A DNA stretch of 64,000 bases from Pseudomonadota bacterium (GTDB taxonomy: Bacteria; Pseudomonadota; Alphaproteobacteria; Rhodospirillales; Magnetospirillaceae). The position numbers and the translations under genes are program-made. How positions within the stretch are numbered: the stretch's first letter is position 1; each line of letters begins with the position of its first letter. A model generated the notes under the pieces. The model made no database searches. It had not been told where the DNA came from and saw only the letters and a list, made by a program, of their open reading frames with translations. Location: NCBI GenBank assembly GCA_021847015.1, contig JAJZVW010000001.1:1-64000 (forward strand), in the 5' to 3' direction. Of this stretch, positions 45,677-55,460 are shown one piece after another.

Positions 45677-46651
45677 GTGCGGCCAGGGATATATGCTTAC
45701 GGGTCTTCGGAAGACTTCAGCCGCCTCCCCCAAGCAATTTCGCCGCGCCCAGTGAGCCAATCCTTCGAAAGCGTCCGACTGCTGATCTGCGATCCCAACC
45801 CGATGATTCGTTCCGGGTTGAAAGGGGCGCTCTTTTCACTCGGCTTCCGCGCGATTTCCGATACTGGAAGCTTCACGAGACTTCACGACATGCTCGAACA
45901 GGACGCCGCAGACCTGGTCATCACCGCCAGCGTCCTGGAGGACAACGACACCGGCTTTCTGATCCAGGAAATGCGCCATCAGCGGCTTGGCCCCAACCCC
46001 TTCATCATCGTCATCATGCTGCTGGCCGACGCCGATCCCGACAGCGTACGCAAAGCCATCGATTCGGGCACGGACGACCTGCTGCTGATGCCCGTGTCGC
46101 CGGAACAGGTCTTCGGCCGCATCGAGAAACTCGCCAAGGCCCGCAAGCCTTTCGTGGTCACGCACGACTATATCGGGCCGGACCGCCGCACGAAAACCCG
46201 GCAATTCGAAAATTCCGCGCCGAGCCTGCCGGCCCCCAATCTCCTGAAAGCGCGCATGCAGGCCGGCATGGACGGAACCCGGCAGGGTGTTCACGTCCGC
46301 GATGGCGCCATGACCGTCAACCGGATGAAGATCGAGCGCGACATTGTTCAGATGAATTGGCTGGCCAATCACGTCGGCGCGATCATCCGCGACGGCTCGC
46401 AGGATGCATCGCTCCCGGACTACGCCGGCCATCTGGTCGCCGCCGCCGAGGACGTGATCCGCCGCACGCGGAACGCGCCGGCTGAAACCGACCTGTCCGC
46501 GGCCACCGAGCTGCTGGACCTTGCGCGCCGGCTGGAGGCCGATCCGGCCCAAATCGGCTTTTCGGATCTGCAAAAGCTGGCCGACCTGCCCAAGCGGCTC
46601 GCCACGTCGCTGGACAAGACGAAGGATGCCCGAAGGCACGCCGCGCCGTAG
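45677..46651 (+). CDS. Receiver-like (pseudo-receiver) protein with helical C-terminal region
   Basis: A 324-aa protein. Residues about 32-155 have the CheY-like fold, beginning SVRLLICDPNPMIRSGLKGAL. The phosphoacceptor strand reads ADLVITASVLEDNDTG, so alanine sits where aspartate belongs. The lysine strand reads DLLLMPVSP, with methionine instead of lysine. The C-terminal half is predicted helical (LDLARRLEADPAQIGFSDLQKLADLPKRL in parts) and matches no output domain I know. The GTG start has AGGGGGTGA upstream; a second GTG at 45752 would remove 25 residues. It is divergent from pyrB. A phosphorylation-independent adaptor role is inferred. Confidence 0.72.
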   Translation: MRPGIYAYGSSEDFSRLPQAISPRPVSQSFESVRLLICDPNPMIRSGLKGALFSLGFRAISDTGSFTRLHDMLEQDAADLVITASVLEDNDTGFLIQEMRHQRLGPNPFIIVIMLLADADPDSVRKAIDSGTDDLLLMPVSPEQVFGRIEKLAKARKPFVVTHDYIGPDRRTKTRQFENSAPSLPAPNLLKARMQAGMDGTRQGVHVRDGAMTVNRMKIERDIVQMNWLANHVGAIIRDGSQDASLPDYAGHLVAAAEDVIRRTRNAPAETDLSAATELLDLARRLEADPAQIGFSDLQKLADLPKRLATSLDKTKDARRHAAP

Positions 46652-46678
46652 CGCCCAGCCCCGGGACCGCCATCGGGA

Positions 46679-49312
46679 TTATTCGGCAGCTTCTTCCTTG
46701 GCCGGCTTGGCCTTGCCGCGCGCCTTCCCCGGCTTCTTGGCCGGCGCCTTCTTGGCGGCGGCGTCGCCCTCCGCTTTGTCCGTCTTCTTGGCGGCCTTGC
46801 GGGGCGTCTTCGCGGCCTTCGCGCCGATCAGCGCCACCGCCTCTTGCAGGGTCAGCGATTCCAGGTCCCGGTCCTTGGGCAGGGTCACATGCACGCCGTT
46901 GCACGACACGTACGGCCCCCAGCGACCCTCGTGCAGGGTGACCGGTTTGCCGCCGTGTTCCCCCAGGGTCTTCAACGCGGCGGCGGATTTCCTGCCCTTG
47001 CCTTCGGCCAACAGAGCGACGGCGCGGTTGAGGCCGACGGTCAGCACGTCGTCGCCCTTGGGCAAGGATTTGTAGACGCCGTCGTGGAGGAGATAGGGGC
47101 CAAAGCGTCCGATGCCCGCGGAAATGGGCTTGCGGGTTTCGGGATGGATGCCGACGTCGCGGGGCAGGGACAGCAGGGCCTGCGCCAGTTCGAGCGTCAC
47201 GGCCACGGGCTCAAGCCCCTTGTAGAGCGACACCCGCTTGGGTTTCGGCGCCCCCTTGCCGGCATCCTCGCCCAGCTGCACGTACCACCCGTACGGTCCT
47301 TTGCGCAGGGAGACGAGGGCCTGCGTCGCCGGGTCGATCCCCAGTTCCTTCGGCCCCTCGTTCCCTTCGGCGGCGCCGTCGCCGCCCTCGGCGTGCGCGA
47401 CCGCCAGGGGACGGGTGAAGCGGCATTCGGGATAGTTGGAGCAGCCGATGAAGGCGCCGAACTTGCCGAGCTTGAGCGAAAGACGCCCGCTGTTGCAACC
47501 CGGACAAAGGCGGGGGTCCCGGCCCGAGGAATCCTCGGGAAAGAAATGGGGACCCAGTTCGCGATCCAGGGTCTCGATGACCTCGGAAACACGGAGATCC
47601 TTGGTCTCCCCCACGGCGGAGGAGAAATTGCCCCAAAACTCCTCAAGCACCTTGCGCCAGTCCACGCGCCCGCCGGAGATGTCGTCGAGCTGGTTTTCCA
47701 GATCGGCGGTGAAATTGTATTCGACATAGCGCTTGAAGTACTGCTCAAGGAACGCGGTCACCAGCCGCCCCCGGTCCTCGGGGATGAAGCGGCGCTGGTC
47801 CAGGCGCACGTAATTGCGGTCTTGCAGCACGGACAGGATCGAAGCGTAGGTGGACGGCCGCCCGATGCCCAATTCCTCCAGCTTCTTCACCAGGCTCGCC
47901 TCGGAATAGCGCGGCGGAGGCTGGGTGAAGTGCTGGTCGGTGCGCAGATCCCGGCGCTCGACGCTCTCGCCTTCCGCAACATCGGGCAGAAGCCGGTCGG
48001 CATCGTCCTCGTCCGGTTCGTCCCGATCTTCGCGGTAGACCTTCATGAAGCCGTCGAACACCACCACGCTGCCCGTGGCGCGGAAAACGATGGCCTTGTC
48101 CTCGCTGGCGATGTCGACGGCCACCTGATCCAGTTCCGCGGACGCCATCTGGCTGGCGACCGTCCGCTTCCAGATCAGCTCGTAAAGGCGAAGCTGGTCC
48201 CGGTCCAGATAGGGCACGACCTGATCCGGCCGGCGGAACAGGTCGGTCGGACGGATGCATTCGTGCGCTTCCTGGGCGTTCTTCGCCTTGGTCTTGTACA
48301 GGCGCGGCGCCTCGGGCAGGTAACCGCCGCCGAAATCCCGGCCCACCAGATCGCGGCAGGCGGCGATCGCCTCGGCCGCCATCTGCACACCGTCGGTACG
48401 CATGTAGGTGATGAGACCGACCGTCTCACCGCCGATATCGACGCCCTCGTACAGACGCTGCGCCAATTGCATGGTGCGGCTCGCCGACAGATGCAGTTTG
48501 CGGCTCGCCTCCTGCTGGAGGGTCGAAGTGGTGAAGGGCGGGAACGGATGCCGCTTGGCCTTCTTGCGTTCGACCTTATCGACGGCGAAGCTGGCCCTCT
48601 CGATGGAGCGCCGCGCCGCCTGGGCCGCCGCCTCGTCCGGCAGATCGAACTTGTCGAGCTTGCGGCCGTCCAGATGGGTAAGGCCGCCGGTGATCAGCGC
48701 TCCCTTGCCCGTCAGAAAGTCCGCGGCGATCGTCCAGTATTCCCGCGCGACGAAACTCTCTATCTCGGATTCGCGCTCGCAGATCAGCCGCAGGGCCACC
48801 GATTGCACGCGGCCGGCCGACCGCGACCCGGGAAGCTTGCGCCACAGCACTGGCGACAGCGTGAATCCCACCAGATAGTCCAGGGCCCGGCGCGCCAGAT
48901 AGGCATCCACCAGTTCCTGGTGGATGTCGCGGGGATTGCGCATGGCGTCGAGGACAGCGGTCTTGGTGATCTCGTTGAACACCACGCGTTTGACGTCCAC
49001 GCCCTTGAGCGCCTTGCGCTCCTCCAGGACGCGCTTGACGTGCCAGGAAATGGCCTCGCCCTCGCGATCCGGGTCGGTGGCGAGGAAAAGCTTTTCGGCC
49101 CCCTTGAGCGCCTGGGCGATGTCCTTAACGTGCCGTTCGGACTTGGGATCGGTCTCCCAGTCCATGGCGAAGCCCTCGTCCGGGCGGACGCTGCCATCCT
49201 TGGCCGGCAGGTCGCGGATATGGCCATAGGAGGCCAGCACCTGGAAATCGCTTCCCAGATACTTGTTGATGGTTTTTGCCTTGGCGGGCGACTCGACGAC
49301 GACGACCTTCAT
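46679..49312 (-). CDS. topA: DNA topoisomerase I
   Basis: An 877-aa type IA topoisomerase. The Toprim domain starts MKVVVVESPAKAKTINKYLG, with the acidic DPDREGEAISWHVK. The active-site tyrosine is in GLITYMRTDGVQ. One C4 zinc ribbon is clear (CPGCNSGRLSLKLGKFGAFIGC in parts), followed by further Topo_Zn-like repeats (GRFGPYLLHDG, GRWGPYVSCNG) and a Lys/Ala-rich tail that favours DNA binding. It relaxes negative supercoils. It lies 57 bp downstream of dprA, the usual pairing in alphaproteobacteria. Confidence 0.97.
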   Translation of the reverse strand: MKVVVVESPAKAKTINKYLGSDFQVLASYGHIRDLPAKDGSVRPDEGFAMDWETDPKSERHVKDIAQALKGAEKLFLATDPDREGEAISWHVKRVLEERKALKGVDVKRVVFNEITKTAVLDAMRNPRDIHQELVDAYLARRALDYLVGFTLSPVLWRKLPGSRSAGRVQSVALRLICERESEIESFVAREYWTIAADFLTGKGALITGGLTHLDGRKLDKFDLPDEAAAQAARRSIERASFAVDKVERKKAKRHPFPPFTTSTLQQEASRKLHLSASRTMQLAQRLYEGVDIGGETVGLITYMRTDGVQMAAEAIAACRDLVGRDFGGGYLPEAPRLYKTKAKNAQEAHECIRPTDLFRRPDQVVPYLDRDQLRLYELIWKRTVASQMASAELDQVAVDIASEDKAIVFRATGSVVVFDGFMKVYREDRDEPDEDDADRLLPDVAEGESVERRDLRTDQHFTQPPPRYSEASLVKKLEELGIGRPSTYASILSVLQDRNYVRLDQRRFIPEDRGRLVTAFLEQYFKRYVEYNFTADLENQLDDISGGRVDWRKVLEEFWGNFSSAVGETKDLRVSEVIETLDRELGPHFFPEDSSGRDPRLCPGCNSGRLSLKLGKFGAFIGCSNYPECRFTRPLAVAHAEGGDGAAEGNEGPKELGIDPATQALVSLRKGPYGWYVQLGEDAGKGAPKPKRVSLYKGLEPVAVTLELAQALLSLPRDVGIHPETRKPISAGIGRFGPYLLHDGVYKSLPKGDDVLTVGLNRAVALLAEGKGRKSAAALKTLGEHGGKPVTLHEGRWGPYVSCNGVHVTLPKDRDLESLTLQEAVALIGAKAAKTPRKAAKKTDKAEGDAAAKKAPAKKPGKARGKAKPAKEEAAE

Positions 49313-49369
49313 CCGGATCCATTTGGGAAGAGGCTTTCGCCCCGGCCTCCGACTATGCGGTGCGTTCCA

Positions 49370-50515
49370 TCAACCCGCCAGCAGCGCCACCTGGTTGCCC
49401 GGCAAACGCTCCAGGCGGCCGGCCAGCTCGAGTTCGAGCAGAACCATGGACACCACGGAGGGTGACAATTGGCATTGGCGGATGATTTCGTCAACTACCA
49501 CCGGGGCCGGCCCCAGGGATTCAAGCACCAGCGTCCGTGCTTTGGCGAGTTCGTCCTCGTCCAACGGCGGGGGGGAGGGGTCGCGGAATCCTTCCTTGCG
49601 TCCCTCGGCCAACGGCCGGCGGAGCAGGTTTTCCAGAACCCTGAGGACATCATCGACACCTTCGGTGAGCGTCGCCCCCTGCCGCAAGAGGTCGTTGGGA
49701 CCCTGGGCGCGGGGATCGAGCGGCGAGCCCGGCACGGCAAACACCTCGCGGCCCTGGTCGGCGGCGAAACGGGCGGTAATGAGCGAGCCCGACTTCACCG
49801 AGGCCTCGACCACCACCACGCCCAACGCCAACCCCGAGACGATGCGGTTGCGACGGGGGAAATGGCTGGCCTGGGGCTGGGTGCCGACCGGCATCTCCGA
49901 CAACGCGGCCCCGGTGGCGACCACGTCGCCGTACAGCCTGTCGTTTTCGGGCGGATAGACGACGTCCACCCCGCCGGCCATGACCGCCACGGTCCCCGTG
50001 GCCAGCGCGCCCTCGTGGGCGGCGGCGTCGATCCCGCGCGCCAGTCCGGACACCACGACGAGACCGTTGCGGCCAAGATCGGCCGCCAGGCGGCGCGCGA
50101 AGTTGCGGCCGTTGAGGGACGCGTTGCGCGCGCCCACCACCGCCACCATCGGCCGCCCCAGCAGCGAGGGATTGCCGCGGACGGAAAGGATCGGGGGCGC
50201 GTCGTCGATGGCGGCCAGGGAACGGGGGTAACCGGGTTCGATAGCGGCAAGCAGGCTACAGCCGGCCTTGGCCGCGGCTGCCGCCTCGGCCTCCGCCGCC
50301 GCTTTCGAGCATACGGCGATGGGACGCGCCCGGCCGCCCTGCTTGGCCAGCAGCGGCAGCGCTTCGATCGCCGCCGCAGCGGTGCCGAAACGTTCGAGCA
50401 GCCGGAAGAACGTGCGCGGTCCGACGTTTTCGCTGCGGATGAGCCGCAGCCAGTCGAGACGTTCGGCGGCGGAAAGGATATGGGTTCCTTCGTCCATAAC
50501 GCGAACATGCGTCAT
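49370..50515 (-). CDS. dprA: DNA-processing protein DprA
   Basis: A 381-aa DprA/Smf. An N-terminal helix-hairpin region (RLDWLRLIRSENVGPRTFFRLL) leads to the Rossmann-like core (MVAVVGARNASLNGRNFARRLA, VVVSGLARGIDAAAHEGAL, FPRRNRIVSGLALGVVVVEAS). A winged-helix C-terminus follows (ARTLVLESLGPAPVVVDEIIRQC). It loads RecA on incoming single-stranded DNA. The start is uncertain: ATG at 50515 or at 50497 (MDEGTHILSAAERL); neither has a clear ribosome-binding site. Confidence 0.93.
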   Translation of the reverse strand: MTHVRVMDEGTHILSAAERLDWLRLIRSENVGPRTFFRLLERFGTAAAAIEALPLLAKQGGRARPIAVCSKAAAEAEAAAAAKAGCSLLAAIEPGYPRSLAAIDDAPPILSVRGNPSLLGRPMVAVVGARNASLNGRNFARRLAADLGRNGLVVVSGLARGIDAAAHEGALATGTVAVMAGGVDVVYPPENDRLYGDVVATGAALSEMPVGTQPQASHFPRRNRIVSGLALGVVVVEASVKSGSLITARFAADQGREVFAVPGSPLDPRAQGPNDLLRQGATLTEGVDDVLRVLENLLRRPLAEGRKEGFRDPSPPPLDEDELAKARTLVLESLGPAPVVVDEIIRQCQLSPSVVSMVLLELELAGRLERLPGNQVALLAG

Positions 50516-50673
50516 CGGGCACAATCGGTCAAGCTGCCGATCGGCCGCCCGGCGGTTCCCATTGTGCGGCATCATGTGTGGATGGCCGCCCTTCATTCAG
50601 GAGAAGGCGGTTTTTCGCGCAACGGCAAGGCCCCGCCGGGGATCGCTCCCCGGCGGCGTCCGAGACAGAGGTG

Positions 50674-51591
50674 TCAGTTGCCCTTGACCACGCTCCAATC
50701 GCCGCCGGCGGCGTGCGAAAGAACGGTGCGGATGGCGTCGGGACTGCTCATGATGTTCATGAAGCTGTTGGACCCCATCATCGACAAGTCGGGGAAATCG
50801 ACGGCGATGCGGAAGCGCGCCGACAGGGTGTAGACCTTGCGGCCGGACACCACCATCTCGTAGGGCAGATGCGCGGTCGAGCGCAGCGGCTTGAAATCGA
50901 TTTCCTTCATGATGTACTGGTCGTTGGCCTGCTCGTTGTCGCCCTTATTGTCGATGGCGACACCGAAGACGGTCTCTTCCTTGCCCGGAATGTCGATCCG
51001 ATAGACCTTGGACACGCCCATTGTATGGGCGGCCAGACCCTTCTCGACCCCGGCGACGGCCTTCTGATAGTCGGGGTACTCGGCCAGGGTGATGGGGTCG
51101 TCGAACTCCTCCATGCCGAACATGTAGCGGTAGCTGTGCAGGTCGTCGGCGGTAAGCCCGTCCTTCGGCCCGAATTCGGCCACGCCGCCCAGCGCCTGCT
51201 TCAGTTTGTCGGCATCCGAGCCGAGGTCCGACGCCATCCGGTAGGCGGCGGCGTAGTAGCGCGGGTTGCTGTAGCTGACCTGGGTCTCGTCGCCGACGCG
51301 GGTGATGGCGACCCGTTCGACCGCGCCATAGGCGCCGAACTGGCTCTTGGCCGCCACATTCTTCATGTCGTCGTCGGTAGCGGCGACGACCATCGCACCG
51401 GGATAGGGCGAATAGGACCCCACCACCTCGAAACCGGCGCCTTTCAGCTTGTCGGTGACGCTGGCCGCCGTCGCGGCGACGTCGGCATTATCCTTCCAGG
51501 CCAGGATAAAGGGCTTCATGGCGGCATCGTCGGCATGGGCTTTGGCGGCGCCGGCCAACACCAGCGCCAGGATCAGGATCTTGCGTTTCAT
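50674..51591 (-). CDS. Exported protein of unknown function (305 aa)
   Basis: A 305-aa protein with a clear signal peptide (MKRKILILALVLAGAAKAHA), hence periplasmic. An N-terminal alpha/beta region of about 90 residues (VTDKLKGAGFEVVGSYSPYPG, VVAATDDDMKNVAA, then VERVAITRVGDETQVSYSNPRYYAAAYRMASDL in parts) recalls DUF302-type domains, but weakly. The second half (FGMEEFDDPITLAEYPDYQKA, VYRIDIPGKEETVFGVAID) is unfamiliar. GGAGGAAAC lies before the ATG at 51591; the longer frame would remove the signal peptide from the N-terminus. It is divergent from the CoA-transferase. Confidence 0.7.
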   Translation of the reverse strand: MKRKILILALVLAGAAKAHADDAAMKPFILAWKDNADVAATAASVTDKLKGAGFEVVGSYSPYPGAMVVAATDDDMKNVAAKSQFGAYGAVERVAITRVGDETQVSYSNPRYYAAAYRMASDLGSDADKLKQALGGVAEFGPKDGLTADDLHSYRYMFGMEEFDDPITLAEYPDYQKAVAGVEKGLAAHTMGVSKVYRIDIPGKEETVFGVAIDNKGDNEQANDQYIMKEIDFKPLRSTAHLPYEMVVSGRKVYTLSARFRIAVDFPDLSMMGSNSFMNIMSSPDAIRTVLSHAAGGDWSVVKGN

Positions 51592-51740
51592 GGGCGTGTT
51601 TCCTCCCTCCTTTTTTCCGGCCAGTCCAAGGCGGCCGCCGACCGAGATTGCCAGAGGCGGAAAGCGCGCTGGTAGTATGATGGTATCGCTTGGCGAAGGT
51701 TCTATCCGCGGAACCGCCGGTCCCATCTTATCATCGCGGC

Positions 51741-52997
51741 ATGGCATCCAGCCCCGCCGTTCCCCCCGCAACGCCGCCCAAAGGAGCCCTTTCCGGCCTC
51801 CGCATCCTCGATTTGTCGCGGATTCTGGCCGGACCGTGGTGCACCCAGTTGCTGGCCGACCTCGGCGCCGACGTCATCAAGATCGAAAAGCCGGGAGCCG
51901 GCGACGACACCCGCCGATGGGGGCCGCCCTTCCTGCGGGATCGCGGGGGTGCCGAAACCGGCGAGAGCACCTATTACCTGTCGGCCAACCGCAACAAGCG
52001 TTCGGTCGCCATCGACATCGCCACGCCGGACGGCCAGGCGCTGGTGAGACGCCTGCTCGGCCGATGCGACGCGCTGGTGGAGAATTTCAAGGTCGGCGAC
52101 CTTGCCCGCTACGGGTTGGCGTGGGAACAGGTGGCCGAGGATTTCCCCAGGCTGGTTTATTGCTCCATCACCGGTTTTGGCCAGACCGGTCCCTACCGCC
52201 ACCGCAGCGGCTACGACTACCTTGCCCAGGGCATGGGCGGCATGATGAGCCTGACCGGCGAGCCGGATGGCGAACCGATGAAGGTCCCGGTGGCCGGCGC
52301 CGACCTCGCCACCGGCATGTACGCCGCGACCGCCGTGCTGGCGGCGCTGCGCCACCGCGACCGCACCGGGCGGGGCCAGCGCATCGACGTGGCCTTGCTG
52401 GATTGCCAGGTGGCATGGATGAGCTATGCCGCCCAGGCCACCCTGGTTTCCGGCGTCCCTCCGCGCCGGCTGGGCAACGGGCACCCCTCCATCGTCCCTT
52501 ACCAAGTGTTTGCCGCTGCCGACGCCCCCCTGATCCTCGCCGTGGGCAACGACCGCCAGTTCGTCGCCTTCTGCGTTTTCGCGGGGCGCCCCGAACTGGC
52601 GGACGATCCGCGCTTCGCGTCCAACGCGGCACGGGTGCGCAACCGCGCCGACCTTACACCGATCGTCGGCGCCATCATCGCCGCCCGTCCGCGCCGTCAC
52701 TGGCTGGAGGGTCTGGAGGCGATCGGCATCTCGGCCGCCCCCGTCAATACCCTCACGGAAGCCCTGGACGACCCCCAGGTCCGGGCGCGGGGAATGGTGG
52801 CCATGGTCGGGCATCCCCTCAGCGAGCGGCCGGTGCCGCTGGTTGGGTCTCCGCTGGTGCTGTCGGATACCCCGCCGGCGATTCGCCGCGCGCCGCCGCT
52901 GCTGGGACAGCACACCGACGAGGTGCTGAGCGAGATTCTCGGACTTTCCGCCGAAGACATCGCCGGCTTGCGGGCATCCGGCGCGGTGGCGGGATGA
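51741..52997 (+). CDS. CaiB/BaiF class III CoA-transferase
   Basis: A 418-aa family III CoA-transferase. It has the opening ALSGLRILDLSRILAGPWCTQLLADLGADVIKIEKP, read in two parts, with the catalytic-region Asp later. GDDTRRWGPPFL, YYLSANRNKRSVAIDI and SGYDYLAQGMGGMMSLTGEP are family hallmarks. It swaps CoA between carboxylic acids; the substrate cannot be assigned. ATG at 51741 matches family starts. It sits 46 bp before rnr. Confidence 0.92.
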   Translation: MASSPAVPPATPPKGALSGLRILDLSRILAGPWCTQLLADLGADVIKIEKPGAGDDTRRWGPPFLRDRGGAETGESTYYLSANRNKRSVAIDIATPDGQALVRRLLGRCDALVENFKVGDLARYGLAWEQVAEDFPRLVYCSITGFGQTGPYRHRSGYDYLAQGMGGMMSLTGEPDGEPMKVPVAGADLATGMYAATAVLAALRHRDRTGRGQRIDVALLDCQVAWMSYAAQATLVSGVPPRRLGNGHPSIVPYQVFAAADAPLILAVGNDRQFVAFCVFAGRPELADDPRFASNAARVRNRADLTPIVGAIIAARPRRHWLEGLEAIGISAAPVNTLTEALDDPQVRARGMVAMVGHPLSERPVPLVGSPLVLSDTPPAIRRAPPLLGQHTDEVLSEILGLSAEDIAGLRASGAVAG

Positions 52998-53043
52998 GTG
53001 CCCCCCCCTTGTGGCGGCGGGGCTGCGGGCATAACCTTCGGCC

Positions 53044-55254
53044 ATGACACGAATCCGCCCCAAGCAGGTCCCTTTGCCGTCCAAGCAGGAGGTCCTGGAC
53101 TTCATCCGATCCTCAACCGGCCATGTGGGCAAGCGCGAACTGGCCCGCGCCTTCAATCTCAGAGGCGCGGACAAGATCGCGCTGAAGGCGCTGCTGAAGG
53201 AACTGGAGACCGAGGGCAGCATCGAGCGCGGCCGCAAGAAACGCTTCGCCCGCCCGGGGTCGTTGCCCGACGTCGGCGTCGTCGAGATCACGGGGGTCGA
53301 CACCGACGGCGAATTGCTGGCACGCCCCATCGCCTGGGAGGAGGAGGGTCGGCCGCCCCGTATCTACATGGCGTCAGCCCGGCGCGGCGATGTGGTGGTC
53401 GGCGTCGGCGACCGGGTGCTGGCCAAACTGCGCCGCGTGCGCGGCGACGCTTACGAAGGCCGCGCCATAAGGGTGATCGGCGAGGCCAAGGCCCGCGTGC
53501 TGGGGGTGTACGAGGCCATGCCCGACGGTTCGGGCCGCATCCACCCGACCAGCCGCCGGGAAAAGGCGGATTACGTCGTGCCCAAGGGAGAGAGCGGCGG
53601 CGCCGAGACCGGGGACCTGGTGTTCGCCGACCTGTTGCCGGGGCGATTTTACGGCCTGCACCAGGCGGCGGTGAAGGAACGCCTGGGACGCATGGGCGCC
53701 CCCAAATCCGTAAGCCTGGTCGCCATACACGCCAACGACATCCCGTTCGAATTCCCCGAGGACGCGCTGAAGGACGCCAAGGCGGCCGGCCCGGCGCCGA
53801 TGGAACACCGGATCGACCTTCGGGACGTGCCGCTGGTGACCATCGACGGCGAGGATGCCCGCGACTTCGACGATGCGGTCTGGGCCGCGCCCGACGGCGA
53901 TCCCGCCAACGGCGGCGGCTGGCATTGCATCGTCGCCATCGCCGACGTCTCGTGGTACGTGCGGCCGGCGGCCCCGCTGGACCGCAGCGCCTATCTGCGC
54001 GGCAACTCGGTCTACTTCCCCGACCGCGTGGTGCCGATGCTGCCGGCGGAATTGTCCAACGGCTGGTGCTCGCTGAAACCGAACGAGGACCGTTCCTGCC
54101 TGGCCGTTCACTTTTGGCTCGACAAGGACGGCAACAAGACGCGCCATAAATTCGTCCGGGCGATGATGCGCTCGGCGGCCCGTCTCACCTACACCCAGGT
54201 GCAGAATGCGCGGGACGGCCGCCCGGACGACGTCACCGGCCCGTTGCTGGAGGCGGTCCTCGCTCCCCTCTACGGCGCCTGGAAGGCTCTGTTCGCGGCC
54301 CGCGAAGCCCGCGGCGTGCTGGAACTGGACATCCCCGAACGCAAGGTCCAACTGACCGAGGATGGCCGGGTGCTTGGGATCGAGCCCCGCGCCCGTTTCG
54401 ACAGCCACCGGCTGATCGAGGATTTCATGATCCAGGCCAACGTCTGCGCGGCGGAGGAACTGGAACGGCTGCGCCAGCCCTGCATGTACCGTGTCCACGA
54501 CACGCCCTCGGCCGAAAAGCTGGAAGCGCTCCGCGAATTCCTGGGATCCATGGACCTGTCCCTGGCCAAAGGCCAAGTGTTGCGGCCCAAGGACTTCAAC
54601 CAGATCCTGGCCAAGGTCAAAGACACCCCGAACGAGACCCTGGTCAACGAAGTGGTGCTGCGCAGCCAGGCGCAGGCGGTCTATTCGCCCGAGAATATCG
54701 GCCATTTCGGGCTGGCGCTGGCGCGCTATGCGCATTTCACCTCGCCGATCCGGCGCTATGCCGATCTCCTGGTCCATCGCGCGCTGGTCACCGGCCTCAA
54801 GCTCGGTCCCGGCGGGCTGCCCGCCGATGCCCTGGCCGGCTTCGTGGACGCCGGCGAACACATTTCCCTGACCGAACGGCGCGCCGCCACCGCCGAACGC
54901 GAGGCGGTGGACCGCTATGTCACCGCCTTCCTGTCCGACCGGGTCGGAGCCACCTTCGGCGCCAAGGTATCGGGCGTGACCCGGTTCGGCCTGTTCGTCA
55001 CCCTGCTGGACACCGGCGCCGACGGGATCGTCCCCGTCAGCACCCTGCCCGAGGACTATTACATCCACGACGAGGCCCGCCATGCCCTGGTGGGCAAGCG
55101 GACGCGCCGGACCTTCCAGCTTGGCCAGACCCTGACCGTGGTTCTGCACGAGGCCGATACCCTTACGGGCAGCATGGTCTTCCATCTTGAGGATGCGGGC
55201 GAGCGGCCTTTGCGACGGCGTGCCCGCCCCGAGCGCGGCACCCGCCGCCGGTGA
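53044..55254 (+). CDS. rnr: Exoribonuclease RNase R
   Basis: A 736-aa RNB-family 3'-5' exonuclease. An N-terminal winged-helix (EVLDFIRSSTGHVGKRELARAF) and cold-shock-type domains precede the RNB catalytic core. The metal-binding acids are in VTIDGEDARDFDDAVWA. PENIGHFGLALARYAHFTSPIRRYADLLVHR is the C-terminal RNB signature, cited in parts. An S1 domain (GAKVSGVTRFGLFVTL) and a basic tail RRRARPERGTRRR end the protein. It degrades structured RNA. Confidence 0.97.
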   Translation: MTRIRPKQVPLPSKQEVLDFIRSSTGHVGKRELARAFNLRGADKIALKALLKELETEGSIERGRKKRFARPGSLPDVGVVEITGVDTDGELLARPIAWEEEGRPPRIYMASARRGDVVVGVGDRVLAKLRRVRGDAYEGRAIRVIGEAKARVLGVYEAMPDGSGRIHPTSRREKADYVVPKGESGGAETGDLVFADLLPGRFYGLHQAAVKERLGRMGAPKSVSLVAIHANDIPFEFPEDALKDAKAAGPAPMEHRIDLRDVPLVTIDGEDARDFDDAVWAAPDGDPANGGGWHCIVAIADVSWYVRPAAPLDRSAYLRGNSVYFPDRVVPMLPAELSNGWCSLKPNEDRSCLAVHFWLDKDGNKTRHKFVRAMMRSAARLTYTQVQNARDGRPDDVTGPLLEAVLAPLYGAWKALFAAREARGVLELDIPERKVQLTEDGRVLGIEPRARFDSHRLIEDFMIQANVCAAEELERLRQPCMYRVHDTPSAEKLEALREFLGSMDLSLAKGQVLRPKDFNQILAKVKDTPNETLVNEVVLRSQAQAVYSPENIGHFGLALARYAHFTSPIRRYADLLVHRALVTGLKLGPGGLPADALAGFVDAGEHISLTERRAATAEREAVDRYVTAFLSDRVGATFGAKVSGVTRFGLFVTLLDTGADGIVPVSTLPEDYYIHDEARHALVGKRTRRTFQLGQTLTVVLHEADTLTGSMVFHLEDAGERPLRRRARPERGTRRR

Positions 55255-55460
55255 CCACGGGCGGGTGGGCATGCCGAAAGTCGCCCTCCCAAGCACTTAT
55301 TCCCCTGCTAATCGTCAGATCGCGCCTCTTAGTCGGACCTCCGACCACCGATACTCGACCGCAAGTAAACCACCACCAAAGAGGTAAGTGAAAATTCTGT
55401 ACCAAGGCAGTATGGCCCAGCATAATCGTCTTCGTACTGCTTAGGACGTACCTACATCGG

